From positions 465,001 through 529,000 of the forward strand of contig NW_024881587.1 in the NCBI RefSeq assembly GCF_019059575.1: a DNA stretch of 64,000 bases, in the 5' to 3' direction. The position numbers and the translations under genes were made by a program. Source of the stretch: Amphibalanus amphitrite (lineage: Eukaryota; Arthropoda; Thecostraca; Balanomorpha; Balanidae). Position 1 is the first letter of the stretch. Every line of letters begins with the position of its first letter. The notes beneath the pieces are model-generated. The model searched no databases. It was not told the origin of the DNA and saw nothing but the letters and a program-made list of their open reading frames with translations. Positions 31,671 to 41,160 of this stretch are shown piece by piece.

Positions 31671-31902
31671 GTACAGGTCTCGCGAGATTAAGCGGTAGGT
31701 TTTGCACTTTTACATTTCCGGTTATATCTCAGAAACTAATCGATCTACGATGAAGCCATTTTACACCATCATGGCCGGCTTGTTACCCAACAAGGCGATC
31801 GCATCTTCAACACTTAAAAGCTTAAGACGACGAAGATATAGCCTGAAGTACACTAAATTTTCTAGGTGCAAAACCTACCGCTAAAACCCGCGAGACCTGT
31901 AC
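31671..31902. mobile_element. 232-bp MITE with GTACAGGTCTCGCG ends
   Basis: GTACAGGTCTCGCG and CGCGAGACCTGTAC form a perfect terminal inverted repeat, and the inner GCGGTAGGTTTTGCA / TGCAAAACCTACCGC also pairs. The interior carries the TATATCTCAGAAAC motif seen in other elements here. It interrupts the link between gypsy gag and protease. Confidence 0.75.
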
Positions 31903-32327
31903 ACGATCAATTATGTGAAAGTCTCTGTGGATAAGCCAGTTATGGCTGAACTGTCTCTGTGTGGTGACACTGTGAGCATGCAGGTGGACACGGGTGCTTC
32001 GTGTTTAGTGATGTCCGAGGGAAATTTTCAGAAGTTCCTGAGTAACAAAGTGTCTGTGAATCAGCAGGCGAGGCCAAAGCTGACGGGCTATGGCGGTCAG
32101 CCACCCAATATACCCTGGTCAGCCACTGCCAGTGATAGGGCAGGCTGAGGTACACGTGTGCTATGGTGACCAGCAGTGTACCTATGCTTCCACTACGGTC
32201 ATTGTGGAGGGGGACGTGAGCTGTCTTACCTTGCTGGGAAGGGACTGCCTGCATCAGCTGAAGCTGAACTGGCGTCAACTCTTGAGCATTGAGTACTGAG
32301 TGAGGTGCTAGATAAGTGTGGTTTTCC

Positions 32328-32432
32328 GTGACCTTGACCTGAGGTCAAATTGTTAAGTTGACGTTTTCAAGTCAACGTATAGTTCATTCGACGCGTTTCG
32401 ACGAAACAAACGCAATGCTGGTAAAATCAGCG
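32328..32432. mobile_element. TTAA-family element copy D, left piece
   Basis: GTGACCTTGACCTGAGGTCAA followed by TATAGTTCATTCGACGCG matches copy A at about 5138-5205. It continues at 39256 beyond the inserted LINE. The outer left end is missing. Confidence 0.7.
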
Positions 32433-32671
32433 TTTGTTGTTTGTTTATTGGGGCTCAAGGGCGCGCCGACTACAAGGTCATTTTGCGCCCATAACTATAC
32501 AAGTAAAGCAAGTGTGTCACAAGAAAACCGACGTAATAAAAGGCTTAAAAAAGCCTAAAAGCTGGTTAAAAAGAGCAAAGAAGGGTAAAATACTCCAAGC
32601 GTATCGTAAAAGACAGCTGACTAGGCGTAAGGACTAGATTAGAATAGACGTATGGACTAGTTGGTTTGGTA

Positions 32672-35600
32672 TCAGATCGAGTAGATTACTTGGAATTTGA
32701 TTGAACGGATAAAGGAAAAGATGTTGCCAGATAAAACCCAGGGTGACTCGTCACCCAGCAAGTGGCGGACGGTGATATCCGGAGCGATGCGGCCCAGGTA
32801 GCGAGTCCGGTCCGGTTCCAAGCGTCGACAAGATAAAAGCACGTGGGCGACGGTGAGAGGCACGGCGCACCCGCCGCAAACGGGCTGCTCATCTCCGCGG
32901 AGAAGGTGGCCATGCGTCGCATACGTATGACCGATGCGAAGCCTGCATAAAATCACTTCGTTTGACCTGTTGTCTTGCGAGCAAGACCTCCAATGCTCCA
33001 GAGTCGGCTTCACCTCTCGGAGCTTCCTGCCTCCACGCAGGCGCCACTCTGCCTGCCACTCCGTTAGAATAAAAGATCGTACAGCAGGGTAAAAATCACG
33101 CGCCGGCAATGGCAACCGACGAGTGCAGGGTGCTGCAGCAGCACGCCTTGCAGCCGCGTCTGCCAGCTCATTGCCATGAACGCCAACGTGACTGGGAATC
33201 CAGCAGAACTGAACAGATTTACCCGATTGTTCTACTGACTGAAGCCGAGCTAAAATGTCTTGAACGATCGGGTCGGCTGGATTAAAACTCCGTAGGGCCA
33301 ACAGGCTGCTTAGGGAGTCCGATAAAATCAAGTAAAAAGGTCCGTCCGATACCTCAATAAAACACAAAGCCTTCTCGATGGCAACAAGTTCCGATGAAAA
33401 CACCGAGGCGAAAGATGGCAACGAAAATGAACGGGTATCGTCGCCAGCGACGAAAGAACAGCCCGCTCCCTCAGGTGTTTTAGAGCCGTCTGTGAATACA
33501 GGAATAAAACCATCGTAAGAGGCAAGGTGTTCCAAGGCTCGGACTCGTGCCTCTGCAGGCAGCAACTTGCCCTTTGGAACTGCAGAAAGCGAAAGATCCA
33601 CCTGTGGACTGACACTTTTCCACGGTGGAGGGGGCGCAGCCCAGGTACGACGAACGTTACGCAATGCTATGTCAGCTATTGAAAACAGTTCTTTCATGCG
33701 CACTCCGAACGAGGGTCGTAACCTTCCGTTACATCGGGTGGCATGCCGTGAAAAAACGTATGGGTACGTCGGGTGCATAGGAAATTGGCGCAGTTTCAGC
33801 GCGTACCGCATACCCAACATCTGACGGCGGAGTGAAAGTGGCGGTTCATGCGCCTCAGCAAGAATGCTGCTCCTGGGCGAGGTGCGGAATGCTCCGGTGG
33901 CTACTCGGAGTGCTGCATGATGGACTGTATCCAGGACCCTCTTGCTAGATTCACTCGCTGAATCGTACACAAAAGAAGCGTAATCTAGCTTCGATCGTAC
34001 AATAGATCGATATAGAAGAAGAAGGGTCCTGCGGTCCGCACCATAAGATGTGCGGGCGACACATTTTAAAACGTTCAGGGATATAAAACATCGTTCCCGA
34101 AGCGTTCTAAAATGTTCTTTATACGTTAAACGACTGTCAAAAAAGATCCCAAGAAACTTCGCCACCGGACGAGTAGGAATCATCTGTCCATAGAGCTGGA
34201 TTCCCAAGGGAAGGTCGCCGCAGCGGCGGCGGCAAAAGTGCATAGCGACGGTCTTCGTTGTTGAAAAACGAAGACCGTTGTCACGACTCCATCTCTCCAA
34301 CCGCGTCACTGCAAGCTGCAGCTGTCTGGCCATATGCCGAGCGCTTGAAGCGGCAAACCAAATGGCAAAATCATCCACGAAGAGCGATCTACCGATCGAG
34401 ACCGGCAGATCATCAGCGATGTCATTGATCGCCACTGCAAAGAGCGCCACACTAAGCACCCCGCCCTGGGGAACTCCGTTCTCTTGGGTAAAACTGCTCG
34501 AAAGACTACTGCCAACTCGGACTTTGAACCGACGACCCGATAAAAAGTTCTTAATAAAGAGGCCCATCCGGCCGCGTATGCCGTACTTGTGTACTTTGGA
34601 AAGTATTCTGTGTCGTAACACTGTATCATAGGCCGCCTCAATATCAAAGAACAGTGCTCCAAGGTGCTTCTTTTCAGTAAAACAGGTGCGTATCTCGGTG
34701 TCGAGGGCTAAAATGTGGTCAACAGGGCTGCGGTGCTTTCTAAAACCGCACTGGGCGTTTGTAAAAACACCGTGATGTTCCAAAAACCAGCTAAGACGCA
34801 CATTGACCATCTTCTCCATCAGCTTTGAAAGCGATGATGTGAGAGAGATGGGCCGATAGTGGAGAGGGTCATGTCCCGACTTGCCAGCCTTCAAGATAGG
34901 AATGATAGTGGCTTCCCGCCAGGTCTCAGGGAAAGTGCCAGTCTCCCAAAGCGAATTGAAAGTTGCTAGCAGCGCCTCGAGGGCAACTGCTGGGAGATGA
35001 CGGAGCATGTCGTTGTGGACAGCATCCGGACCTTCTGAGACGCTGCGCAACGAGCTGATGGCAGACGTGAGCTCAGCCATAGAGAAAGGCTCATTGTACA
35101 TCAAATTTTCAGCTGTGCTGAAGTCCACGGCGGCTGGTGCAGGTCGTGAGGACGGCTCTCCTCGGCAGCGCTGATAGAGTGCACGGCCTATCGTCTCTGC
35201 GACGTCTAAAGGGTGGGATATGTCCGTGTTGTTCACTCTTAAAACCGGAAGCGGAACAGAGCTGAACCGGCCTTCAATGCGCTTCATGCGTGCCCATATC
35301 TGGGTCGTAGGAGTAAAACGGTTTAAGGAACTCACGTACGTGCGCCATGAAACAGCCTTTGCCTCTTTTAAAACGCGACGGGCAAAAGCCCGCGCTTTCT
35401 TAAAAGCGATGAGGTTCTCAGTAGTACTACTCCGGTCAAACTTTCTAAAAGCGCGCTTCCTGGCACGAATCGCATCTCCGCATTCCTTGGTCCACCACGG
35501 GACCGGAGGACGACGAGGCTGACTCGACGTCTTGGGTATGCACCCGTTTGCGGAGTCAATGAGTAAACATGTAAAATCATCTGTAGACATCACAGAGGCG

Positions 35601-36442
35601 TCGGCTCTGGATAAAACCGTGGCCTCTACGGCGGCCTGGAATTCGCCCCAGTCGGCCTTCCGAACATTCCACCTAGGTGGACGGTTGCCTGACACTGGGG
35701 ACTCCTGGTGCTCCAGCCACACTGGGAAGTGGTCGCTCCCGAGTGGGTCGTCATGGACGGACCAGGTAAAAAGCTGAGCTAGCCGCGGACTGACTAAGCT
35801 CAGGTCCAGAGCCGATGTTTGACCGGAGGGTGTTGTAAAATGGGTGCGCTGTCCTGTATTTAAAATACACAGCGCCTCATCGCGGATAAAAGATTCTAAA
35901 AGTCGACCACGAGTGCCAGTCGTGTCGCATCCCCACGCCAGGCTATGGGCATTAAAATCGCCGACTACCAGGACCGGAGGTGGAAGCTCATCGACAAGTC
36001 GATGCAGCTCAACCACCGGGAGCGCTATACCTGGTGGTAGGTATAAAGAGCACACTGTCAGTTCCCGGTGGTTGAAATCAACTCTGGCGGCCACCGCCTG
36101 CAGGGGAGTCTGCAGCGGCACCTGGCGAGCAGGTACGCTGTGGTGAACCGCCAGAAGCACACCTCCATGGGCAATGGTCGGGGTGTCCAGGTCTCTTCTA
36201 AAAACAGAGTAGCCCTTGATGGCAAAGGTAACGTTTGGCGCTAGCTTGGTCTCCTGGAGACCTAAAACAAGGGGTGTGCGCCAACGGATAAGAGACTGTA
36301 GGTCCTGGTAGTTGGCCCGGAGGCCTCTACAGTTCCACTGTAGAATAAAAGGCGTGGTTAAAAAGGCGCAAAAAGGGCGCGTATAACATGAGGCAAAGGC
36401 GCACACAGATACCTGACTGACCACAAAAAAGGTAAAAAGCAC
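32672..36442 (-). CDS. I-clade LINE ORF2: endonuclease, reverse transcriptase, RNase H
   Basis: The 1256-codon frame has an apurinic-type endonuclease (residues about 33-245: ILQWNCRGLR, LGLQETKL, VVGDFNAHS, SDHFPV). The reverse transcriptase (about 440-760) has FFDIEAAYDTV, NGVPQGGVLSVALF and catalytic LFVDDFAIW (F-V-D-D instead of Y-A-D-D, as in many I elements). RNase H (about 975-1100) has VFTDGSKTPEGAG, SSELVAIEKAL, ILSDSLSS and SHVGVHGNELAD. A C-terminal cysteine motif VCGGCAVPLTVAHVLLSC lies near residue 1187. It copies the element's RNA into the genome by target-primed reverse transcription. There is no ATG before the endonuclease; the given start is the first near-cognate codon (GTG) and is uncertain. 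The gap to ORF1 is about 80 bp. Confidence 0.9.
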   Translation of the reverse strand: MLFTFFVVSQVSVCAFASCYTRPFCAFLTTPFILQWNCRGLRANYQDLQSLIRWRTPLVLGLQETKLAPNVTFAIKGYSVFRRDLDTPTIAHGGVLLAVHHSVPARQVPLQTPLQAVAARVDFNHRELTVCSLYLPPGIALPVVELHRLVDELPPPVLVVGDFNAHSLAWGCDTTGTRGRLLESFIRDEALCILNTGQRTHFTTPSGQTSALDLSLVSPRLAQLFTWSVHDDPLGSDHFPVWLEHQESPVSGNRPPRWNVRKADWGEFQAAVEATVLSRADASVMSTDDFTCLLIDSANGCIPKTSSQPRRPPVPWWTKECGDAIRARKRAFRKFDRSSTTENLIAFKKARAFARRVLKEAKAVSWRTYVSSLNRFTPTTQIWARMKRIEGRFSSVPLPVLRVNNTDISHPLDVAETIGRALYQRCRGEPSSRPAPAAVDFSTAENLMYNEPFSMAELTSAISSLRSVSEGPDAVHNDMLRHLPAVALEALLATFNSLWETGTFPETWREATIIPILKAGKSGHDPLHYRPISLTSSLSKLMEKMVNVRLSWFLEHHGVFTNAQCGFRKHRSPVDHILALDTEIRTCFTEKKHLGALFFDIEAAYDTVLRHRILSKVHKYGIRGRMGLFIKNFLSGRRFKVRVGSSLSSSFTQENGVPQGGVLSVALFAVAINDIADDLPVSIGRSLFVDDFAIWFAASSARHMARQLQLAVTRLERWSRDNGLRFSTTKTVAMHFCRRRCGDLPLGIQLYGQMIPTRPVAKFLGIFFDSRLTYKEHFRTLRERCFISLNVLKCVARTSYGADRRTLLLLYRSIVRSKLDYASFVYDSASESSKRVLDTVHHAALRVATGAFRTSPRSSILAEAHEPPLSLRRQMLGMRYALKLRQFPMHPTYPYVFSRHATRCNGRLRPSFGVRMKELFSIADIALRNVRRTWAAPPPPWKSVSPQVDLSLSAVPKGKLLPAEARVRALEHLASYDGFIPVFTDGSKTPEGAGCSFVAGDDTRSFSLPSFASVFSSELVAIEKALCFIEVSDGPFYLILSDSLSSLLALRSFNPADPIVQDILARLQSVEQSGKSVQFCWIPSHVGVHGNELADAAARRAAAAPCTRRLPLPARDFYPAVRSFILTEWQAEWRLRGGRKLREVKPTLEHWRSCSQDNRSNEVILCRLRIGHTYATHGHLLRGDEQPVCGGCAVPLTVAHVLLSCRRLEPDRTRYLGRIAPDITVRHLLGDESPWVLSGNIFSFIRSIKFQVIYSI

Positions 36443-36523
36443 CGAGAGAAATGCACCTGGTAAAAAAGCGCAATAGCGCGAAAAAGATAAAAGGATAAAA
36501 GAGGAAATGACTAGACTGAAAGA

Positions 36524-38239
36524 CTAGACTAGGTCCTCTAACTCCGAGGAGGCGCTCCCCCCGTAGCGGATACGGGGGTGCCCTGAGCCCTCTCGGTGAA
36601 GCCTCCCTTCAGCAGAGGCAGATCGGGCATGGCTCGGGCCCGGCTGGGGCCTTTTCGACCGGGGGGCGTCGCCCTCCGAAGGTGACCAGCTCGGGGGCGT
36701 CTGCCGCTTGGCGAGGCGCCCTGGAGCCGCGGAGGGCTGTTGCCGCCCCGACGGGGATGTCGAGGCGGCGGCCTGTGTCCTCGACACAGGCGTCTCTGGC
36801 AGCGGCGGTGGTGGCCGCCGCTGCGGAGGTGGAGGAGGCGGCGGGGGACCCATGATGGGCCGAGTCCCCGCCTGAGGGGTCTCCGGGGTGTCAGCGGCGA
36901 CAGCCGCATTGGCACTCCCGGAGGCGGAGTCGGCAGACGAGGCTTCCTTAGCCTCGAGGGCCTTCTGGACGAGGCGAGCCCTCCTCGCCTCACGTGCCCT
37001 TCTCTCCTCCTCCCCCCGCCGCAGAGCCTCCTGCACCGCCGTAGACGGTCGGGGGCGGGGCGGGGTGGGTGGCGCCTTACCCTGCGCCGGGGGGCGCCGA
37101 CCACCCTGTCGGCGCTGGACGACGGTCCAATCGTCTCCATTACCGTTCGCGGCTGGAGCGGGACTGGGTGGACCCCACACTGACTCTTGAGCAGCCTGCT
37201 CTGTGTTGCTCGGCGGCGCACGAGGCGCCGTGTTGTCCGCTGAGTCACCAGTGGCTACGACGGTGAGGCCGAATCGTTTGAGAAGCTGCACGAGCTGTGC
37301 TACGCTCATCTGGGAGGCATCGGTAGAGTTTGTGACTCTCACCTTCTGGGCATACGAGGTCTTCGGGTGACTCTGGTTGTACACCTCCCGGGCCTCTTTG
37401 AAAGACAGATTTCTGGTAGCCTTGATGGTCATGATCTCTTTCTCCTTGACGTATGCAGGGCAAGACCTATCATACGCGGAGTGCGGCGTCTGCCCCTCTC
37501 CGCAGTTGACGCATCGGGGGGTCTCCGAGTCACAGGTTTCGTCAGTGTGGTCCTGCGAAGCACACTTGGAGCACGTGGGTCTTCCTCGGCAGTTGTCCTT
37601 TGTGTGGCCGAAACGTTGGCAGCGGAAGCAGCGCATGGGCGCTGGGACGAAAGGCCGCACGCGAACCTTCACGTAGCCCACGCGAATCTCACTCGGCAAG
37701 TCGGTAGAGTCAAATGTCAGAATGATGTTGTTGGTCGAGACCGTGCCTCTCTTCGTCATGATGCGGCGAGCCGCTGTCACGCCGAAATCGGCGAGCCCGT
37801 CCGCAATATCCTCGTCGCTCACTCCCCTCAAATCGAAACAGTTAATGACCCCTCGTGAGGAGTTCTTAGAACGGTGGGGCTCCACTGTAAGCGGGATGGA
37901 AACGAGCCTCCGGCCGGATGCCCGTCCCTCGGAGAACACGAAGCGAGTAGCGTCCAATGCTTTCGCCGCCTCCTCGCTTTTCCTGAACTCGACCTCCAGC
38001 GCGCCATCACGCATCCGGTCACAACGAACTATCGAACCAAACCGGTCGCAGCCATCCTTCCGCTGGAAGGGCGACAGAGAGCTCAGCTCCCTGTCTGCGC
38101 TCCGGAAGATGAGGATCTTAGGAGATCGTGGACCTTTTTCAAGCACCGTTCGCCTGTCGGCCGAGGCCAACGGGCGAGGATCGGCCGAGGCCGAAGGATT
38201 GGTAAGAGTGGGGGAAGGGGGGTTGGTCGAGTTATCCAT
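36524..38239 (-). CDS. I-clade LINE ORF1: gag-like RNA-binding protein
   Basis: The ATG at 38239 opens 571 codons; a longer reading from a TTG upstream is less likely. An N-terminal basic/acidic region with an RRM-like RFGSIVRCDRMRDGALEVEF is followed by three zinc knuckles near residues 203-255: CFRCQRFGHTKDNC, CSKCASQDHTDETC and CVNCGEGQTPHSAYDRSC. After KATRNLSFKEAREVYN comes a long Pro/Ala/Arg-rich disordered tail with a run of seven prolines. This arrangement is typical of ORF1p in I-group elements, which coats the RNA in the ribonucleoprotein particle. The many GC-rich plus-strand frames over this region are shadows. Confidence 0.9.
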   Translation of the reverse strand: MDNSTNPPSPTLTNPSASADPRPLASADRRTVLEKGPRSPKILIFRSADRELSSLSPFQRKDGCDRFGSIVRCDRMRDGALEVEFRKSEEAAKALDATRFVFSEGRASGRRLVSIPLTVEPHRSKNSSRGVINCFDLRGVSDEDIADGLADFGVTAARRIMTKRGTVSTNNIILTFDSTDLPSEIRVGYVKVRVRPFVPAPMRCFRCQRFGHTKDNCRGRPTCSKCASQDHTDETCDSETPRCVNCGEGQTPHSAYDRSCPAYVKEKEIMTIKATRNLSFKEAREVYNQSHPKTSYAQKVRVTNSTDASQMSVAQLVQLLKRFGLTVVATGDSADNTAPRAPPSNTEQAAQESVWGPPSPAPAANGNGDDWTVVQRRQGGRRPPAQGKAPPTPPRPRPSTAVQEALRRGEEERRAREARRARLVQKALEAKEASSADSASGSANAAVAADTPETPQAGTRPIMGPPPPPPPPQRRPPPPLPETPVSRTQAAASTSPSGRQQPSAAPGRLAKRQTPPSWSPSEGDAPRSKRPQPGPSHARSASAEGRLHREGSGHPRIRYGGSASSELEDLV

Positions 38240-39242
38240 GGAGTGTGCTTGGTCTCCGCCAGCTCGGCCGCCGACGCTCCGCAACGGCGCCGCTACAAGG
38301 CCTGGGACGGCCGAGCTGACTGTACGGGACTTGGCGGCACCTTCCGCGGGGGAGAGAGAGACTCACCACCCCCCACGGTCGGATACCGCCTCCTCCCTTG
38401 ACGCCTAGCCGAGTCACCGCCAGGGGCAGCGACAGATCAGTCCCACCGACGGAGGACGAGCACAAGTGCCCGAACCCCGCCGGCGACACCTCTCAGACAC
38501 CACCCCCGGCGGCGTCACGACTGGGAATGGCTCCTCAAGTGCGGCGCCCCACTGAGTGTCCCGCCCTTACAGAACTCAGGGCCAAAGAGGCGTGTTGCCC
38601 AGCCACCGCGACTGGCTCCGCACGGTGGGGGGCTCAACCTCCAGGATCCCGTTGTCCTGGGGTACGGGTCGGCTCGCCTAGCCTAGTAAAACCGGCTGGT
38701 ACCCGAGGGGACGCCACTCCCCTTACACTAGCCCAACTCGGCTGTGTTCCTGCGGGTGCAAAAACAACGAAAAAGGTAGGAAAAGAATCAGAAAGCTGTG
38801 ATCGAAAGAAACGCGGACATCCGGTGAAAAGCAAAGCAAAAGCAAACAGAGACCGCTCAAGAGAAACAAAACCACGAAAACCAAGAAAAGTCGGGCCGTA
38901 CCATCTGTCCAACCAGCGATCAAAGCAAGTCGCAAGCAAGCATGGGTCAAGCTGGGGCCGAGGGGGCGCTACTCCCCTTGCTGGCCGAGGCCAAGGCCGC
39001 CGCGGGGCAAAGGCCCAAGGAACCCAGTCCGACAGCGACCCCGGCCACTGCCAACCCCCTGCGGGGCCAATCCTGCAGACAATCCATCCAGTAAGCAAGG
39101 CAAGTCCAGGTCAAAACGCGCGTCAAGCTGGGGCCGAGGGGGCGCTACTCCCCTTACTGGCCGAAGTCACAGCCGCCGCACAGCCGGAGCCAGATGACCC
39201 CGGCTAAGCAGCAGCTCTGACCACGGTCAGCCCCCTGCGGGG
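38240..39242 (-). promoter_or_regulatory. LINE 5' region with two promoter-like repeats
   Basis: A ~121-bp unit starting GTCAAGCTGGGGCCGAGGGG occurs at 38946-39066 and 39122-39242, the second ending exactly at the 5' end of the element. Both end with CCCCCTGCGGGG. Repeated 5' units are known as internal promoters in several LINE families; the promoter role here is inferred. The remaining 5' sequence down to the ORF1 start codon is GC-rich and non-coding. Confidence 0.6.
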
Positions 39243-39255
39243 GGTAAAATCAGCG

Positions 39256-39699
39256 TAATACAAGCTTGGAGTAAATAGTTATTATACAAAAACCTTTTCG
39301 ACAAAACCGTCAAATTTTGAGACGTTTTGCCCTGTGGAGGCTAAGCCGTTGACCTTCGGTCAAATCTGAGAACAATGCTAAAAAGACCTTTGAAAGAGCT
39401 ATTGAATATGTCCTTTCACAGCACTGTAGATCCATTGGTTCCCGACTTTTGGGTCGATTTGTGAAAAAGTGTCAAAATCGAAAACTAATAGCCGTGAAAA
39501 TTTTACCTTTCATGGCCTCCAGTGACCTCAGCGATGACCTGATCAAAAAAATGACCTGCATGGTCCTTATAGCGAACTATCTATTGTTTTTTTTCCGCGT
39601 CTTTCAAGCTTGCTTTCTTTCCGACATAACCTGGTGTGGCAAAAGGCCCCCCCCCCCCAACCATGGCGAAGTTGGCTGAGAGGCCCACCCGGGCGCGGG
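39256..39699. mobile_element. TTAA-family element copy D, right piece
   Basis: It continues the sequence of 32328-32432 after the LINE and matches copy A from about 5240 to its right end: GAGAACAATGCTAAAAAG corresponds to GAGAGAATTACTCAGAAAG, and ATTGGTTCCCGA is shared. The terminus GGGCGCGGG is followed by ATAA instead of TTAA, showing decay. Its host age is older than the LINE insertion. Confidence 0.7.
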
Positions 39700-40680
39700 A
39701 TAATAAACAGACCTACAAATAGATATAAGATAGCTTCCACTACCATTGTTTAGCGTATACATACATAGAATAATGGATAGTTGCGCGGGGGAGGAAAGAT
39801 ATGTGGAGAAGAGATATGCAATTGGCGCCTCCATCAGGGAGTGGGAGGTCTAGTTTCCTTCTCCACATTGTCGGTTATAGCCGTTTTCACGAATCCACCA
39901 GAATTGACCATATCCGCACCAAATATCTTTTTTTACAAATGTATTCATATCATGAACTAATTTCAGTATGTTGATAGAAAATAATGACTGGTCATTTAAA
40001 AATCAGGTACCTATATTAGCAACTGTGCAGCCCAAACTGATAACTTCTAAGAAACACAATGAACCTAATTTGACCAGACCAAATCTGCACCACATGTGAA
40101 CCGAATGTTTACCATATGGCCGTTGTGAAAACTGCTTTTCTTGCTGCTGGTTTGCGGATTGGTTGCTTATGATGTGCCTATTGTTTGTTATAGCGGTGCT
40201 GCGCTCTGGGCGGCGCGGCGGTGGAAACGGGAACTCGCACCTCCAGTCATGGCGCCCCTGTGTCTGCGGCGACAGCCGCACCTAGATGCCGAACCTGTAG
40301 CGCTGCGGGGATCAGCGCCAGCGGCTAGTGACTTGGGAAAGACTGGTGAGAGCTGCTCGACGTTATCGTAAGTCTCGGCAACACTACAATAAAGTGAACG
40401 CTTGCGCTTTGCGCGGGAACTGGTGAAGCCAAGGCCATATGGTGAAGCAAAAGATCAAGAGACACTTATTTCTAGTACATGGTGAGAAGACCCGAGGATA
40501 AAGGCTCTTGGGAGCTTGAGCGACGGAGATAAGAAAACCGAGATATACCACCTGATGTGTGAAGGGCAGCTCTCTGCGATATCTATAGGGATATCGCCAA
40601 GTACCTACAGCGAAAAGATCCAAGACTTGCAGGTTTTCCCCGGAACGAACTAGAGCCTTCGACGACCTGGTGGAAGAGCT
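39700..40680. other. Unique sequence with no firm gene
   Basis: A GC-rich segment at 40190-40345 ends GACTG|GTGAGAG and could be an exon, but its frame is not corroborated. From about 40400 there are protein-like patches in shifting frames (such as AKYLQRKD and FDDLVEELEQL) that suggest a decayed retroelement gag, the target of the LINE fragment at 40692. Confidence 0.35.
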
Positions 40681-40691
40681 TGAGCAGCTCC

Positions 40692-41146
40692 TTTGTTTGT
40701 TTGTTTATTGGGGCTTTAGGGCGCGTCGACTGCAAAGGTCATTTTGCGCCCATAACGTCGCGCTAGTAAAACAAGTGTTTCAAAAGAAGAAACTTTCTAG
40801 ATATCAAGACTAGAAAGTAAAAGACTATAAAAAAGACAGGGTAAAATAAAACAACGCAAGAGCGTCGTAATAGACAACTGACTAGACAAGGAGACTAGAG
40901 AGGATTTGGGTCAGGTCGAGTAAATCGCTTTGAATTTGACTGCGCGGATAAAAGAAAAGATGTTGCCAGATAAGACCCAGGGTGACTCGTCACCCAGCAG
41001 GTGGCGGACAGTGGTAGCCGGAGCGATGCGGCCGAGGTAGCGCGTCCGGTCTGGTTCTAAAAGTGGACAAGATAAGAGCACGTGAGCGACGGTAAGAGGC
41101 GCGGAACAACCGTTGCAAATGGCCTGCTCGTCTCCGCGGAGGAGGT
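40692..41146 (-). mobile_element. 5'-truncated copy of the I-clade LINE (455 bp)
   Basis: The left end TTTGTTTGTTTGTTTATTGG and the C-terminal coding tail (CSAPLTVAHVLLSC, LLGDESPWVLSGNIFSFI) are close to the full-length element. A 14-bp duplication GCTTGAGCAGCTCC lies at 40678-40691 and 41147-41160. Only the last ~80 codons of ORF2 and the 3' UTR are present. The target frame reads through the duplication (VEELEQLQTRNP), so the insertion disrupted a coding-like sequence, probably an older retroelement gag. Confidence 0.9.
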
Positions 41147-41160
41147 GCTTGAGCAGCTCC

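Larger units (their letters stand above)
29760..32298 (+). pseudogene. Second gypsy gag/protease remnant, split by insertions
   Basis: Pieces in order are: gag C-terminus LQQKLLSPHHLSVEKIMEMA (29818-29880); the start of a knuckle, CYRCGSVQQHA (30042-30075); about 230 bp of GC-rich foreign DNA; a second knuckle-like GHIRKMCHT (30336-30372); the TTAA element B; a short link; a 232-bp MITE; and the protease MQVDTGASCLVMSEGNFQKF (31977-32030). The protease tail IGQAEVHVCYGDQQCTYAS and LLGRDCLHQLKLNW runs to 32298. It is a good stratigraphic record of four insertions into one gene. Confidence 0.75.
32433..39242 (-). mobile_element. Full-length I-clade LINE with 13-bp target-site duplication
   Basis: The element runs minus, from its 5' end at 39242 to a 3' end at 32433 (AATAAACAAACAACAAA on the minus strand). 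GGTAAAATCAGCG is repeated exactly at 32420-32432 and 39243-39255, and the flanks rejoin the TTAA-family copy D. It carries a 1-kb 5' region with two promoter-like repeats, ORF1 (gag-like, CCHC) and ORF2 (endonuclease, reverse transcriptase, RNase H), both open over their whole length. No poly(A) tail is present. The intact frames and exact duplication suggest a recent insertion that may still be competent. Confidence 0.9.

Noticed and set aside
36740..38408. Long plus-strand frames of 100-230 codons
   Set aside because: They are antisense shadows of the GC-rich LINE ORF1, which has clear zinc knuckles on the minus strand.
38398..39207. 269-codon plus-strand frame
   Set aside because: It spans the LINE 5' region and its repeated promoter-like units; no domain, and the element reads on the other strand.
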